Origin: Pseudoalteromonas umbrosa
GTDB lineage: Bacteria > Pseudomonadota > Gammaproteobacteria > Enterobacterales > Alteromonadaceae
Length of the DNA stretch: 64,000 bases
Direction of reading: 5' to 3'
Assembly (NCBI RefSeq): GCF_030125375.1
Contig: NZ_JASJUU010000009.1
Coordinates: 91,621 to 155,620, forward strand
Shown: positions 16,379 through 24,583 of the stretch, one piece after another
How the letters are laid out: every line of letters starts with the position of its first letter
Position numbering within the stretch: the first letter of the stretch is position 1
Notes under the pieces: model-generated
Database searches by the model: none
Seen by the model: the letters and a program-made list of their open reading frames with translations, nothing else
What the model was told of the DNA's origin: nothing
Program-made: the position numbers and the translations under genes

Positions 16379-16948
16379 ATGAGTACCGAATCTACGGTCT
16401 CTTTGATAGACACCCTAGAGGCGCTACAAAAACAACACAAAGAACATGCAGCCTCTGTCAAATGTATATTAAAGCGACTAGACCTTGCGCTAAAGCGCTC
16501 TAAAATCACCTTGCTTGGCCTCTCAGAGGACGGCGAGCCCCTATATAAACCCGCTCATTTGGCATCACCACGAGATCAGTTACGCTGTGGTTTAATGGTT
16601 GAGAATGAAATAAAAGATGCCCGCGTCATTGCCCTAAACAACCATCATTTCCGCACTCAAGGCGAGACAAAAGGACAAAAACTGAATAAATTAGAGCATG
16701 AGCTTTCCGTCTTATCACAAGTGCTACCAAGTAAAATATCTGAAAAGCAACTTGTTGATATAATTAACGAATACACGCAAAATGCGCTACATAATAACCC
16801 CGAGATCAGTGAACCCCAGATGGTTGCCAGAACCATGAAGTATTTACGAGACTCGATGTTTGGCCGTTATTGCAAACGAGAGGCACGGGAAATTGCTGAG
16901 ATGACCGCCAGCGCCAATATCAACAGCCGCCTTATCACAGCTTGGTGA
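16379..16948 (+). CDS. YqeY-like (GatB/YqeY C-terminal domain) protein
   Basis: This protein of about 189 residues resembles YqeY, a protein related to the tail of the tRNA amidotransferase subunit GatB. The match covers KLEHELSVLSQVLPSKISEKQLVDII, a region whose LPSKISEKQL step fits the YqeY LPEQLSEEEL step. A second helical stretch follows, ending near MFGRY where YqeY has KGRADG. The N-terminal third is a basic helix. YqeY is thought to bind tRNA, so a role in tRNA metabolism is plausible. The start is ATG 16379 with an operator over the ribosome-binding region; an in-frame start at 16328 is less likely. Confidence 0.55.
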   Translation: MSTESTVSLIDTLEALQKQHKEHAASVKCILKRLDLALKRSKITLLGLSEDGEPLYKPAHLASPRDQLRCGLMVENEIKDARVIALNNHHFRTQGETKGQKLNKLEHELSVLSQVLPSKISEKQLVDIINEYTQNALHNNPEISEPQMVARTMKYLRDSMFGRYCKREAREIAEMTASANINSRLITAW

Positions 16949-16951
16949 TGC

Positions 16952-17569
16952 ATGATGAGATTTGACCAAGCACTTATCATGCAAGAGGACATCAGTGAGC
17001 AACGCGTTAAACTGGACGCAAGTTTCGATGAAAAGCTCGCCGCACTGCGACAAGTGTACGAGCAGCGCAAAACCAACCTCGAAAAAAGCTATGCCCAAGC
17101 AAATCATGTCATTACCACCGAGTCTCCTGCTTTGACAGATCCGAAAGTGCATTTAGGTAGCCAAGCGGTCCGTATTGTCGGTGATGCAGCCCTCGCGGGT
17201 CGCGACTTTGAGCACTGCTGTTTACAAGCCGCGACCAACCTCGCGCGCACACAGGGGCAAAGTCTTGGCCATTATAGTTATTGCACAGTAACTCGCGGCG
17301 CAATCCATGGGTTGTTTCAAGTGCTTCCATTTGGCGGTAAAGCTCAAGCCAATGACATTCCGCTATTTCGCATCGAAGGGACGCCAGAAGTGGCACATAA
17401 AATCCTAACCGGTTCGCAACTGCCAAGTAATGTCATTGAAGCGGCGAGTTACTTTGTCTATCACTTACCCGCTCTATTTAAACTAGGTTGGCGCTGGGAG
17501 GACACGGTCGTGCGCAGTAGCGATCTATTTGCAGGTGATCCGAACATTGCACAGATGCTCACTCAGTAG
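16952..17569 (+). CDS. Hypothetical protein in the YqeY-like operon
   Basis: This 205-residue protein starts three bases after the YqeY-like stop, so the two are cotranslated. Residues 10-50 predict a coiled coil (VKLDASFDEKLAALRQVY). The rest contains two Cys pairs of unclear meaning (EHCCLQAA, YSYC) and hydrophobic patches. It converges on the minus-strand gene that ends four bases away, with no terminator between them. I do not recognise a family. Confidence 0.65.
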   Translation: MMRFDQALIMQEDISEQRVKLDASFDEKLAALRQVYEQRKTNLEKSYAQANHVITTESPALTDPKVHLGSQAVRIVGDAALAGRDFEHCCLQAATNLARTQGQSLGHYSYCTVTRGAIHGLFQVLPFGGKAQANDIPLFRIEGTPEVAHKILTGSQLPSNVIEAASYFVYHLPALFKLGWRWEDTVVRSSDLFAGDPNIAQMLTQ

Positions 17570-17572
17570 CCC

Positions 17573-18115
17573 TTAATTCAGCGTTGTCGCAGTGGCCTGT
17601 ATCATATTGCGATAGCTGCTGACCGGCCATGTCAAAACCAGCTCTCTGATCTTGGGGTGCTGCTCAAGATAAAGCACAGCACTGAGCAGTGCATCCAATA
17701 CCCCAAGCGGCAGAGCCAATGTCATCACGATACGAGTCAAAGCATTGGCGCGTAATTCCAAGCTGACCGAGCCACGAGTAATCTCACCGATTGTGACGTG
17801 TAAATCTTGCCAGCGCTTACTTGTGGTCGACACGTGCACGCAGGCAAGCAGCGCCGCACGAATATCGTCTGCCTGAAATGGCATATGCTCGGTATGACGT
17901 TTATTAAACAGCAAGTCTTTCAAAGCCTCACCAGCAAATACCAGTGTTGCTTTTAACGGCGGTCGACGCGAGTCTCCGGCCTCTTCAGGGGCATGTCCGG
18001 CCTTAAATTCTGCACATAATGTCAATCGGCAAACATCTTTAAGCGACACCACTCCACTCATCTGAATGCGCTCAGGGGTATCTCGATAATACGTGTCATA
18101 GATCACGGCGTACAT
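17573..18115 (-). CDS. Hypothetical protein
   Basis: This 180-residue protein starts at ATG 18115 with CGAGGAC upstream on its strand. A longer frame to 18175 is rejected because it crosses the promoter region. It has an N-terminal beta strand (MYAVIYDTYYRD) and a C-terminal helical region with a hydrophobic stretch (IVMTLALPLGVLDALLSAVLYL) that might be a membrane segment or a buried helix. Function is unknown. Confidence 0.6.
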   Translation of the reverse strand: MYAVIYDTYYRDTPERIQMSGVVSLKDVCRLTLCAEFKAGHAPEEAGDSRRPPLKATLVFAGEALKDLLFNKRHTEHMPFQADDIRAALLACVHVSTTSKRWQDLHVTIGEITRGSVSLELRANALTRIVMTLALPLGVLDALLSAVLYLEQHPKIRELVLTWPVSSYRNMIQATATTLN

Positions 18116-18163
18116 AAAGTCCTCGGGTATCAAAATCTCACAACCGCAGTATATTATAAAATA

Positions 18164-18194
18164 TTGTACAAACAATCACTTTTATATTGTACAA
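18164..18194. promoter_or_regulatory. Paired TTGTACAA sites in a divergent promoter region
   Basis: Copies at 18164-18171 and 18187-18194 start 23 bp apart, between divergent genes (minus start 18115, plus start 18239). The first reads TTTGTACAAT on the minus strand and the second reads ATTGTACAATG on the plus strand, so each is oriented to its own gene. Confidence 0.6.
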
Positions 18195-18238
18195 TGATCT
18201 ACCAATGAGAATGCGCGTGAGCGACTGGGAGTGAGACA

Positions 18239-18691
18239 ATGAGCAGAGTAAAAAGCTCAGCCAAGTTTATGGCTGCGCTAATGATAATGATGGGCGTTAG
18301 CACAACGCACGCCAATACCATTTACGAGCAATCTGTGGACGTCAGTGAGTTAGTCTCTGTTTACGACGGTGACACCATCAAGGTAAACATTGCAGGCTGG
18401 CCTCATATTATCGGCAGAGCCATCAATGTGCGTGTTCATGGCGTCGATACGCCAGAGATCCGCAGCTACAAATGCCTAGAAGAAAAAAACCTTGGTGAAC
18501 AAGCTAAGCACTTCACTTTTGATTTCGTTTCCAGTGGAAAAATCACCCTACACAACCTGCAACGCGATAAGTATTTTCGAATTTTAGCGGACGTGAAAGT
18601 CGATGGCGTCCCGCTCTCTCGACGCTTGATTGAAGCGGGCTTAGCCTTCGAATATTACGGTGGCACAAAGCAATCTTGGTGTAATGGATAA
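18239..18691 (+). CDS. Secreted staphylococcal-nuclease-like (TNase) protein
   Basis: This 150-residue protein is a staphylococcal nuclease homologue with an N-terminal signal peptide (residues 1-25, cleavage near THA-N). The likely catalytic and metal-binding residues are D43/D45 (VYDGDTI), R65, D70, T71 and E73 (RVHGVDTPE), and R114 (KYFRILAD). Export of a nuclease to the periplasm could degrade extracellular or competing DNA, or supply nucleotides after lysis. The phage role is inferred. ATG follows GGGAGTGAGACA, in which the leader motif TGAGAC sits immediately before the start. The next gene follows within 15 bases. Confidence 0.85.
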   Translation: MSRVKSSAKFMAALMIMMGVSTTHANTIYEQSVDVSELVSVYDGDTIKVNIAGWPHIIGRAINVRVHGVDTPEIRSYKCLEEKNLGEQAKHFTFDFVSSGKITLHNLQRDKYFRILADVKVDGVPLSRRLIEAGLAFEYYGGTKQSWCNG

Positions 18692-18705
18692 CCTTGGAAA
18701 AAACA

Positions 18706-19221
18706 ATGAACGAACAACTCAATAAATTAACAATAGCCGATGCACAGGCAAAAATGTATGCCGAATTCGATGCCGACTTAAAAACTAAATGCCCTTGCTG
18801 TCATGCAGTGAAACGTGCCTACAAACGCGCTCTGACGCATTCAATGATCAATGCACTGCAACTTGTCCAAATGCACACCCAGCACTGTGTGGTACGTGAA
18901 TTTCATTTAGAAACCATACTCAAAGACGCAACTTGTCATTCAGGTACCCGTGGAGATGCCGCAAAGCTGCGCTACTGGGGGCTCATTGAACGGGGTAAAC
19001 GCGGTAATGGCTACTATCATTTGACAGAGAAAGGCAACCAATTTTTAGCCGGTGAATTAGCCGTGCCCACCCATGTCACCGTCTATGAAAACCAAGTATT
19101 GGCACACAGCGACAGTACTTTAGTTTGGAATAGCAGTGAAGGAACAAAAACCACAGAAAAACCCAATAACCGTGGCTTAATGGGCAGCTTAAAAGCCGCA
19201 GTTAAAAACGTATTTAATTGA
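18706..19221 (+). CDS. Zinc-binding winged-helix-like protein
   Basis: This 171-residue protein has a CPCC motif near residue 29 and a later Cys-His pattern (HTQHCVVREFH), suggesting a zinc site. Residues 75-125 resemble a winged helix: AAKLRYWGLIERGKRGNGYYHLTEKG is the typical recognition-helix plus wing layout of small DNA-binding regulators. It could regulate phage or host transcription, but this is inferred from fold pattern only. I used ATG 18706; TTG 18694 is possible. It overlaps the Hfq-like reading frame's upstream region and is cotranscribed with it. Confidence 0.6.
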   Translation: MNEQLNKLTIADAQAKMYAEFDADLKTKCPCCHAVKRAYKRALTHSMINALQLVQMHTQHCVVREFHLETILKDATCHSGTRGDAAKLRYWGLIERGKRGNGYYHLTEKGNQFLAGELAVPTHVTVYENQVLAHSDSTLVWNSSEGTKTTEKPNNRGLMGSLKAAVKNVFN

Positions 19222-19238
19222 TTTTTATTGGAAATACC

Positions 19239-19469
19239 ATGCTAAACACACAACCCCAACTAAGAAGAAACACCCTTAAATTGTGGCAAAGTGAGCGTCA
19301 ACTTATTCGCATTTACCTTGCTAACAACATCAGTCTCACTGGGTATATTGCAGAGCATGACGACAGTTCAGTACTACTTGAACTACAAGGGCAGGACAAC
19401 GCATTTACTTTAATTGATAGAGACAAGGTTCTAAGCATTTGCAGTCACGCCTATTTGGGTAAATCATAA
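19239..19469 (+). CDS. Hfq/Sm-like RNA-binding protein
   Basis: This 76-residue protein shows the Sm1 pattern of Hfq: a basic N-terminal helix, then IRIYLANNISLTGYIAEHDD, matching the VSIYLVNGIKLQG-x-I-x2-FD core, then SVLLEL and a final IDRDKVLSI strand. The usual Hfq Sm2 YKHA is absent, and the loop before the last strand is longer. Bacterial Hfq binds small RNAs and A-rich tails and pairs sRNAs with mRNAs. A phage copy could divert or protect RNAs. I chose ATG 19239, preceded by TTGGAAA; the upstream 19218 start adds seven residues. Confidence 0.7.
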   Translation: MLNTQPQLRRNTLKLWQSERQLIRIYLANNISLTGYIAEHDDSSVLLELQGQDNAFTLIDRDKVLSICSHAYLGKS

Positions 19470-19477
19470 GCGACATT

Positions 19478-19858
19478 ATGATAGGCGAAATTACCCCTGA
19501 GCTTTGGTCGCCAAGCCAAGCCGAACTGGATTTACAGGCCGAACACGGCCTGTTATCCGTGCGAGATGAAACGCTTTTTTTCAAATGTATTCGCAGTGGT
19601 GGCTGCTGTAAAACCAACCTGTGCCCTGTCGGTGAGCTTGACCAAACAGCACAGCAATGTCGTTTTTTACACCCCCACAAAAACCTCGACACAGGTCATA
19701 CATTATATCGTTGTACTATCGCCCATGAGCAACACACCCAAGCCGCTTGTCAGATCAGCAAAGGTTGCTGCATGCCCTGGTCACAAGCCAGAAACGACCT
19801 ATTAAACGCACATAAATCTGACCTCGCCAATTTAATCGCTGTTCTGAACATAGAATAA
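19478..19858 (+). CDS. Cysteine-cluster (YkgJ-like) protein
   Basis: This 126-residue protein has seven or more Cys in spaced clusters (FKCIRSGGCCKTNLC, QQCRF, YRCT, AACQI, KGCCMP). This is the layout of the YkgJ family of putative iron- or zinc-chelating cluster proteins. It starts nine bases after the Hfq-like gene and belongs to the same operon. The role is unknown; redox or metal binding is plausible from the Cys pattern only. No clear Shine-Dalgarno sequence precedes the ATG, so coupling is likely. Confidence 0.55.
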   Translation: MIGEITPELWSPSQAELDLQAEHGLLSVRDETLFFKCIRSGGCCKTNLCPVGELDQTAQQCRFLHPHKNLDTGHTLYRCTIAHEQHTQAACQISKGCCMPWSQARNDLLNAHKSDLANLIAVLNIE

Positions 19859-20190
19859 TGTGTTAGACTTGCAAGTGTGTATCTATCCTTTTACTTAGAT
19901 ATTTACCCCACATTGATTGAGACTGCATCCTGTGAATAATCATATTCTCTGGTCATTGCTTGACTAAAAAGCACGACCAAAGAGCCCTGATTTAAGCAGG
20001 CAGTTTTACTTATCTCCCGTCATATATGACGATATTTAAGTGCCCAAAGCTGCGCATATGAGACATTAAGACACACGGTTTTTTCGTTAATTAGTGCGCA
20101 GGCCATTGCCATACGACTATGACCTTGAACTGTGTAACTGCGTTACTTGCGTGATGTGAATGCGGTCAATTCACATATAACGGAGGTTAC
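19859..20190 (+). other. 332 bp intergenic region
   Basis: No gene is visible. The region contains ATTGAGAC (19916-19923), ATGAGAC (20058-20064), a small palindrome CGTCATATATGACG (about 20017-20030) and the leader of the next gene ending in AACGGAGG. No TTGTACAA copy and no RNA gene were found. Confidence 0.5.
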
Positions 20191-20730
20191 ATGGCTTACG
20201 CTCCTTCAAACGCTGATCTAAAAAACGCTGCAAACTTATTTGCAGAGGTCAAACGTCTTGAATATACAAACACAATGCTGAGCGATGAGGCGAGTTATGC
20301 AAAGGCTGCACTAAAAACAGCACTTGATAAATTGGGTTTCGATTGGTCTCCCGCCAGTCGTGACTATTCGATAATGCAACGTGTCCTTGAAGTAACATCA
20401 CTGCCAGAAGTACAGTCTTCTTTGCAACAAAGTGAGGAGCTTAGAACACAAGCAAATCATACAATTTTGCAATTGCGACAAACGACGTCACTGTTAGTGC
20501 GAGACCGAGATTGTCTACTATTGGCTTTGACACAACGGTTTAAGGATCAAGCTTACCGCTGCGATTATATGGGCGAGTTTGCCGTGATTATCGAAGCTGA
20601 AGTTGGTAACTTTTGCTGGTTTATCGACAAGGAAAGTATGGCCTTATTTACGGACTTAACGAAAAAATCAGCGCCTAGCCAAATCTTGTCAAAACACGAG
20701 CGCGCCAGTTTATTACACGCACTGCTCTAG
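20191..20730 (+). CDS. Hypothetical coiled-coil protein
   Basis: This 179-residue protein is helical in its first 110 residues, with a probable coiled coil at 15-50 and 70-105 (EVKRLEYTNTMLSDEASYAK and similar). A C-terminal alpha/beta piece (MGEFAVIIEAEVGNFCWF) follows. It starts after AACGGAGGTTAC, one of the strongest ribosome-binding sites in the window, and ends shortly before an 11-bp hairpin. I do not recognise a family. Confidence 0.65.
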   Translation: MAYAPSNADLKNAANLFAEVKRLEYTNTMLSDEASYAKAALKTALDKLGFDWSPASRDYSIMQRVLEVTSLPEVQSSLQQSEELRTQANHTILQLRQTTSLLVRDRDCLLLALTQRFKDQAYRCDYMGEFAVIIEAEVGNFCWFIDKESMALFTDLTKKSAPSQILSKHERASLLHALL

Positions 20731-20760
20731 ACAACAGGCTAGGTTAGCTGTTATGTTGTT

Positions 20761-20793
20761 GGCCCTAACTGAGGAAAACACCCAGTTAGGGCC
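20761..20793 (+). terminator. Perfect 11-bp hairpin
   Basis: GGCCCTAACTG at 20761-20771 pairs perfectly with CAGTTAGGGCC at 20783-20793 around an 11-base loop. No T run follows, so it may terminate with help or protect the upstream mRNA. Confidence 0.6.
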
Positions 20794-20842
20794 ACCTGTA
20801 TTAGAGGTGAGCAATTTAATTTGAGACTTTGAGAGAATAATA

Positions 20843-21163
20843 ATGACTGTATTTCCTAATGGACAGATCCGAGCGCTATTCAGCGTGCCTGCAATTAACG
20901 CTGTAATTGAGAAAGAAATGCCTGAGTTTGAATACTTACCAGAAGTACTAAAACTTATATCAGGTGTTACAAATCAAGATGTTACGCAAAGAGAACATGA
21001 TTTGATCATGGGTGATAAGCGCCTACTCATGTTGCTAGATGCGGCCAGTGATGATGTCAAAGCCCAAATGGCAAAAGTGTCAGGTTGGACACAGTCATTT
21101 TGTGAATTCGGGGCCAAATTTGCGGTGAGCGTTGTACCACAGCCCAAACCAATTACAGAATAA
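20843..21163 (+). CDS. Hypothetical protein
   Basis: This 106-residue protein follows the TTGAGAC leader motif (20821-20827) and GAGAGAATAATA. It is helical in the middle (a DVTQREHDLIMGDKRLLMLL segment) and contains several acidic residues. No family is recognised. It stands alone between a hairpin and a poorly coding stretch. Confidence 0.6.
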   Translation: MTVFPNGQIRALFSVPAINAVIEKEMPEFEYLPEVLKLISGVTNQDVTQREHDLIMGDKRLLMLLDAASDDVKAQMAKVSGWTQSFCEFGAKFAVSVVPQPKPITE

Positions 21164-21292
21164 ACGTTTATAGTGTGCGCTAGGCTAGCTACTTTTTTAT
21201 GACTAAAAGAGAAGCAATGAAGTACTTGCTTTAACCTAATCAGAATGCCAAAATCATTGTATAATGTTTTTATATTAAGAAGCAGAATTGAT

Positions 21293-21448
21293 ATGACCCG
21301 ACTTGAAAAAGTACTAGCCGAGCTCACAGAACTTGTTGAACAACAGCAAGATAGACAATCTCACCGCGCAGTAACACCTGCATGTGGGGATGTCTGTATT
21401 TGCAATAATACGTGTGGTTGTGCCGATGATGCCAAAGAAAATACTTAA
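21293..21448 (+). CDS. Small Cys-rich peptide
   Basis: A 51-residue frame starts at ATG 21293 (an upstream in-frame ATG at 21245 is less likely). It begins with an amphipathic helix (MTRLEKVLAELTELV) and ends with a Cys cluster: CGDVCICNNTCGC has five Cys in 13 residues. Such clusters bind metals or form disulfides. The ribosome-binding site is weak and the gene is small, so this is tentative. Confidence 0.45.
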   Translation: MTRLEKVLAELTELVEQQQDRQSHRAVTPACGDVCICNNTCGCADDAKENT

Positions 21449-21596
21449 TATTCTTTTTGCTTTAACATTATCGGTGCTGCTAGTCCGTTTAAATAACAGT
21501 ACCTGGTGTTACATAATGACGGCTGAAAGTCGTGATACTGGTTATGCAAATGTAGCAAAAACAAAGGCAGATCAGAGAGCTGGCTCACTTAATTGA
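21426..21596 (+). CDS. Possible small membrane peptide overlapping the Cys-rich peptide
   Basis: A 56-residue frame opens at ATG 21426 within the end of the Cys-rich frame. Residues 5-22 form a hydrophobic segment (LNILFALTLSVLLVRL) after two Lys, then a polar tail. This could be a small membrane or exported protein, possibly lysis related. No ribosome-binding site is evident, so it could be noise. Confidence 0.3.
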   Translation: MMPKKILNILFALTLSVLLVRLNNSTWCYIMTAESRDTGYANVAKTKADQRAGSLN

Positions 21597-21664
21597 TAAT
21601 TATATCACGGCACTGAGCACAATAAATCGATACTATGAAGTTCACCCAATCCCATCGCTACCCT

Positions 21665-21672
21665 TTGTACAA
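21665..21672 (+). promoter_or_regulatory. TTGTACAA element upstream of structural pair
   Basis: It lies about 140 bp upstream of the 21814 start, and TATGAGAC follows at 21770-21776. A perfect 16-base palindrome (CACAATCGCGATTGTG, 21746-21761) lies between them. Confidence 0.4.
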
Positions 21673-21813
21673 AGATAATAAAAATAGTAGAATTACAAAG
21701 AACACGTAAAGAAGATATTTTCTTTATCCGAGACATGAGAATGCCCACAATCGCGATTGTGAACCGGCTATGAGACAGCAATAAACCTAACTTAACACCT
21801 AGGAGTTATTAGC

Positions 21814-23142
21814 ATGGCATTTTCCATGAAATCAGTGCTTGCGGAAACATTTGTTAACGCAACTTCATCATCAGTAAACACGCACGGTTTGCACTCTGTT
21901 ACCTTTACGCTTGAAAACGCTTTAGCATCAGGTGACTTCCTATTGCAAGCAATACGTCAACATGCGTCAGATAACGCTATTACATTAAAAGAAGACATCA
22001 GTAACTCATATCTTTCTGTGTATTTAGTACCAAATCGCAACGCAACGGCAAATGGCGTTGACAAGAATAAGTTCGACAATGGTGACTATGATGACACCTT
22101 AGTAGCTCGTCGTATTCCATTGAGTAAACTGATCCAATCCCAAAGTGGCAGCACTTTATACGCTGCGTTTGAGATCTCAGGCTTACCTGCTGGCATTGAC
22201 TATAAATATGCTTTTGAACTGGTGCTCAATAAGCAACCTCAGACAGATTGGTTAACATCTTCTGATATTATCGCTTTAGAGGGTACAGAAATTGGTAAAC
22301 CAAGTGTCACCATCAAAAAAGTTGAAGAAGGCAGTGCCGTAAAAGTCACGATTGATACTGCTGTCACTGATGATACAGACACATTTGTACTAGAAGTCAT
22401 CGACTCAACAAAGGCGAAAATGCCTGAAATGAGTTATGACGAGACTGTAATATTGACCTCCAACTTCACTTTTGATCCAGATGCCAAGCCAGTCTTCACA
22501 TTCTCACCAACGACCGAGAATATGCGCCGCTACGTTAACTATGAAATCCGTGTGCGCGCTCGTAAAGCTGAAGCTGGTAAAGCTGACTCTGCAAGTGAAT
22601 ACGAAGTGGTCACAGCTGAGCCATTTATGCTGCCTTGGTTGTCAGACTTTGTTGACCAAACGGTCATTCAAGGACGACAAGTCGAAGACACACTAGTTGC
22701 AGATTTGGCACAAAATATCCTTGATAATGCACAAGTACGTGACCAGTTACGTGGTGCATTAAATTCAGGGTCTTATTCAAGTGTCGCATCACTTCTTTAC
22801 GATATGACACGTGACGTCGCCGTAGAAGAGTTCCAAACTATGGCTATAAAATTCTCACAAATTCGTGAGTTTTTACGCCGCATTGCACTTTATAGCGAGA
22901 TTGACGAAAGCTATGCTGAAATGCTGGATCTAAGCGACCCTGAACTCAAAGAAGCGTTTACTTTCGTGACCAAACAAGGTTACCGAGAAGGCATCCCAAC
23001 AAGCTATTACACTTGGTTAGACAAGGCATTTTATCTTGGTGCCGTTGTCGATACACAGACCAATAAAATCGCAGAAAATAAGTTCCATGTAACAGTGCGC
23101 GGTTCTGTCTACAGAGACCGTGCAGAAATCCTGTTCTCATAA
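21814..23142 (+). CDS. Probable virion structural protein, paralogue of the next gene
   Basis: This 442-residue protein is beta-rich in its first 260 residues and helical at the end. It aligns with the following 442-residue protein: both have AxDY-K/YGI-type strands, an RYVNYEIRVR segment, a PWLSDFVDQ motif about two thirds along, and a helical region followed by a tail with HVTVRG. The TAGGAGTTATTAGC leader precedes the ATG. Size, composition and lack of enzymatic motifs suggest a virion protein, but there is no assigned family. Confidence 0.7.
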   Translation: MAFSMKSVLAETFVNATSSSVNTHGLHSVTFTLENALASGDFLLQAIRQHASDNAITLKEDISNSYLSVYLVPNRNATANGVDKNKFDNGDYDDTLVARRIPLSKLIQSQSGSTLYAAFEISGLPAGIDYKYAFELVLNKQPQTDWLTSSDIIALEGTEIGKPSVTIKKVEEGSAVKVTIDTAVTDDTDTFVLEVIDSTKAKMPEMSYDETVILTSNFTFDPDAKPVFTFSPTTENMRRYVNYEIRVRARKAEAGKADSASEYEVVTAEPFMLPWLSDFVDQTVIQGRQVEDTLVADLAQNILDNAQVRDQLRGALNSGSYSSVASLLYDMTRDVAVEEFQTMAIKFSQIREFLRRIALYSEIDESYAEMLDLSDPELKEAFTFVTKQGYREGIPTSYYTWLDKAFYLGAVVDTQTNKIAENKFHVTVRGSVYRDRAEILFS

Positions 23143-23210
23143 TAGAACTCGCCATCTGACTGTAGGTCAAGCCTCACCGCTTGACCTCTTTGACTAAGGA
23201 ATACTGCATA

Positions 23211-24539
23211 ATGATTCTTGATTTAAATGCTTTTCTGAATGCTTCAAACCCCGTTGCCACGATTGCAGATCCGCAGCCTGAATACGACGGTTTGATGCGC
23301 CATGGCATTACGCTAATTGGTTTTGAAGGCCAGCAGGCGCTGCGTGAGGTGCTTAAAGACCAAGCGCTATTACCTGAAACCTACTTGGCTATTTATGTGG
23401 CACCAAAAGACGCACTTGATCAATCAGGCACTTCTTTTGATGAAGCACACACCAAAACACTCGTCCCCTACAAATTTGGTGGCAGCATTTTGGTGCACAA
23501 AGCGTCCTATGATGACGGTGACAAATACAACTATAAAACGCTCTATGTAGATGGGCTTCTATCAGGCACAGACTACTATTACGGCATTAAACTCTTTGTT
23601 GATGGCGTAGAGCAAGCGGGCTTTACCGAAGGCGTATTCACGACCGCAGGTGCCGCAATCGTCCCGCCAGATCTAAATAATTTGTCGATAGCTAAGCCTT
23701 CTGATGACTACAAATTACTGTATAACATCCTCACCCATGATATGTCTGGAGTGCCAGATAATATCGAGCCACGCTTTGAAGTTATTAACCAACTTCTGAG
23801 CAAAGCCTCGCCACGTGAAGTCATTGTTGACCGTGACGTTTATGACCCAGCGACACCTAACTACTTCACTATAGAAGATACTGCGGGCGGAATCTTTGAC
23901 CGTTACGTCTATTATGATGTCCAAGTCCGTTACCTTTACAAAACCGGCGAAGGCGTCCAAGTAGGCGCGTCGGCACCGACCAAAATTGCCAGCGGAATAC
24001 AAATTCCATGGCTACATAATTTCGTTGATCAGGTGATTTTAAAAGGCGGTGGTATTGACCAAAAGATCTTGGAAGATGCCGCTGATAAAGTCAGTCAGCT
24101 AACTCCTGCCGAGCGTGAGGCTATCTTAGCGCAAATGTCTGATGGCGACATCAATGACATCGGTCAAGTCTACACTCGCTTACTCAAGCTCGCTGCACTA
24201 GACAATGTTAAAACGCTCGAAAGCCAATGTGATGCGCTGCGACTCACCTTACGTACAGCCTTGTATGAAGCAACAGCATTGCAAGAACGCGGCAAAGGCT
24301 TATACATTACGCTGGACTTAAACACCGATGAGCAAAAACGCGTTTTTGATATGGTCACGTCCCCCTCCGATGTGCGCGGATATAACATCCCATCACTGAT
24401 CAAATTTGCTGAAGGCGTTTTTTATGTCTCAGATGACATAGATGAAGATGGCAATACGACAGGACAAACTCGATTGACTTACATAGGCCATGCAGCCTAT
24501 GAGCGCTTCTTCCTCGACTTCAATCAACGCCCAGTGTAA
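23211..24539 (+). CDS. Probable virion structural protein, paralogue of the preceding gene
   Basis: This 442-residue protein shares the layout of its upstream neighbour (YVYYDVQVRYLYK, IPWLHNFVDQVILKGG, a helical bundle and a final beta segment). The two probably arose by tandem duplication and may form a hetero-oligomer. I chose ATG 23211 with TAAGGA upstream; the in-frame TTG at 23181 lacks a site. A strong terminator follows. Confidence 0.7.
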   Translation: MILDLNAFLNASNPVATIADPQPEYDGLMRHGITLIGFEGQQALREVLKDQALLPETYLAIYVAPKDALDQSGTSFDEAHTKTLVPYKFGGSILVHKASYDDGDKYNYKTLYVDGLLSGTDYYYGIKLFVDGVEQAGFTEGVFTTAGAAIVPPDLNNLSIAKPSDDYKLLYNILTHDMSGVPDNIEPRFEVINQLLSKASPREVIVDRDVYDPATPNYFTIEDTAGGIFDRYVYYDVQVRYLYKTGEGVQVGASAPTKIASGIQIPWLHNFVDQVILKGGGIDQKILEDAADKVSQLTPAEREAILAQMSDGDINDIGQVYTRLLKLAALDNVKTLESQCDALRLTLRTALYEATALQERGKGLYITLDLNTDEQKRVFDMVTSPSDVRGYNIPSLIKFAEGVFYVSDDIDEDGNTTGQTRLTYIGHAAYERFFLDFNQRPV

Positions 24540-24544
24540 GTACT

Positions 24545-24576
24545 AAAACCTCAGGCAGCCAAGCCTGAGGTTTTTT
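24545..24576. terminator. Bidirectional terminator
   Basis: AAAACCTCAGGC pairs with GCCTGAGGTTTT over 12 bp around AGCCAA and is followed by further Ts. It separates converging genes. Confidence 0.9.
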
Positions 24577-24583
24577 CACCTAA

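Noticed and set aside
20017..20030. Small palindrome CGTCATATATGACG in the 332 bp gap
   Set aside because: It is AT-rich, occurs once and has no partner, so I give it no regulatory meaning.
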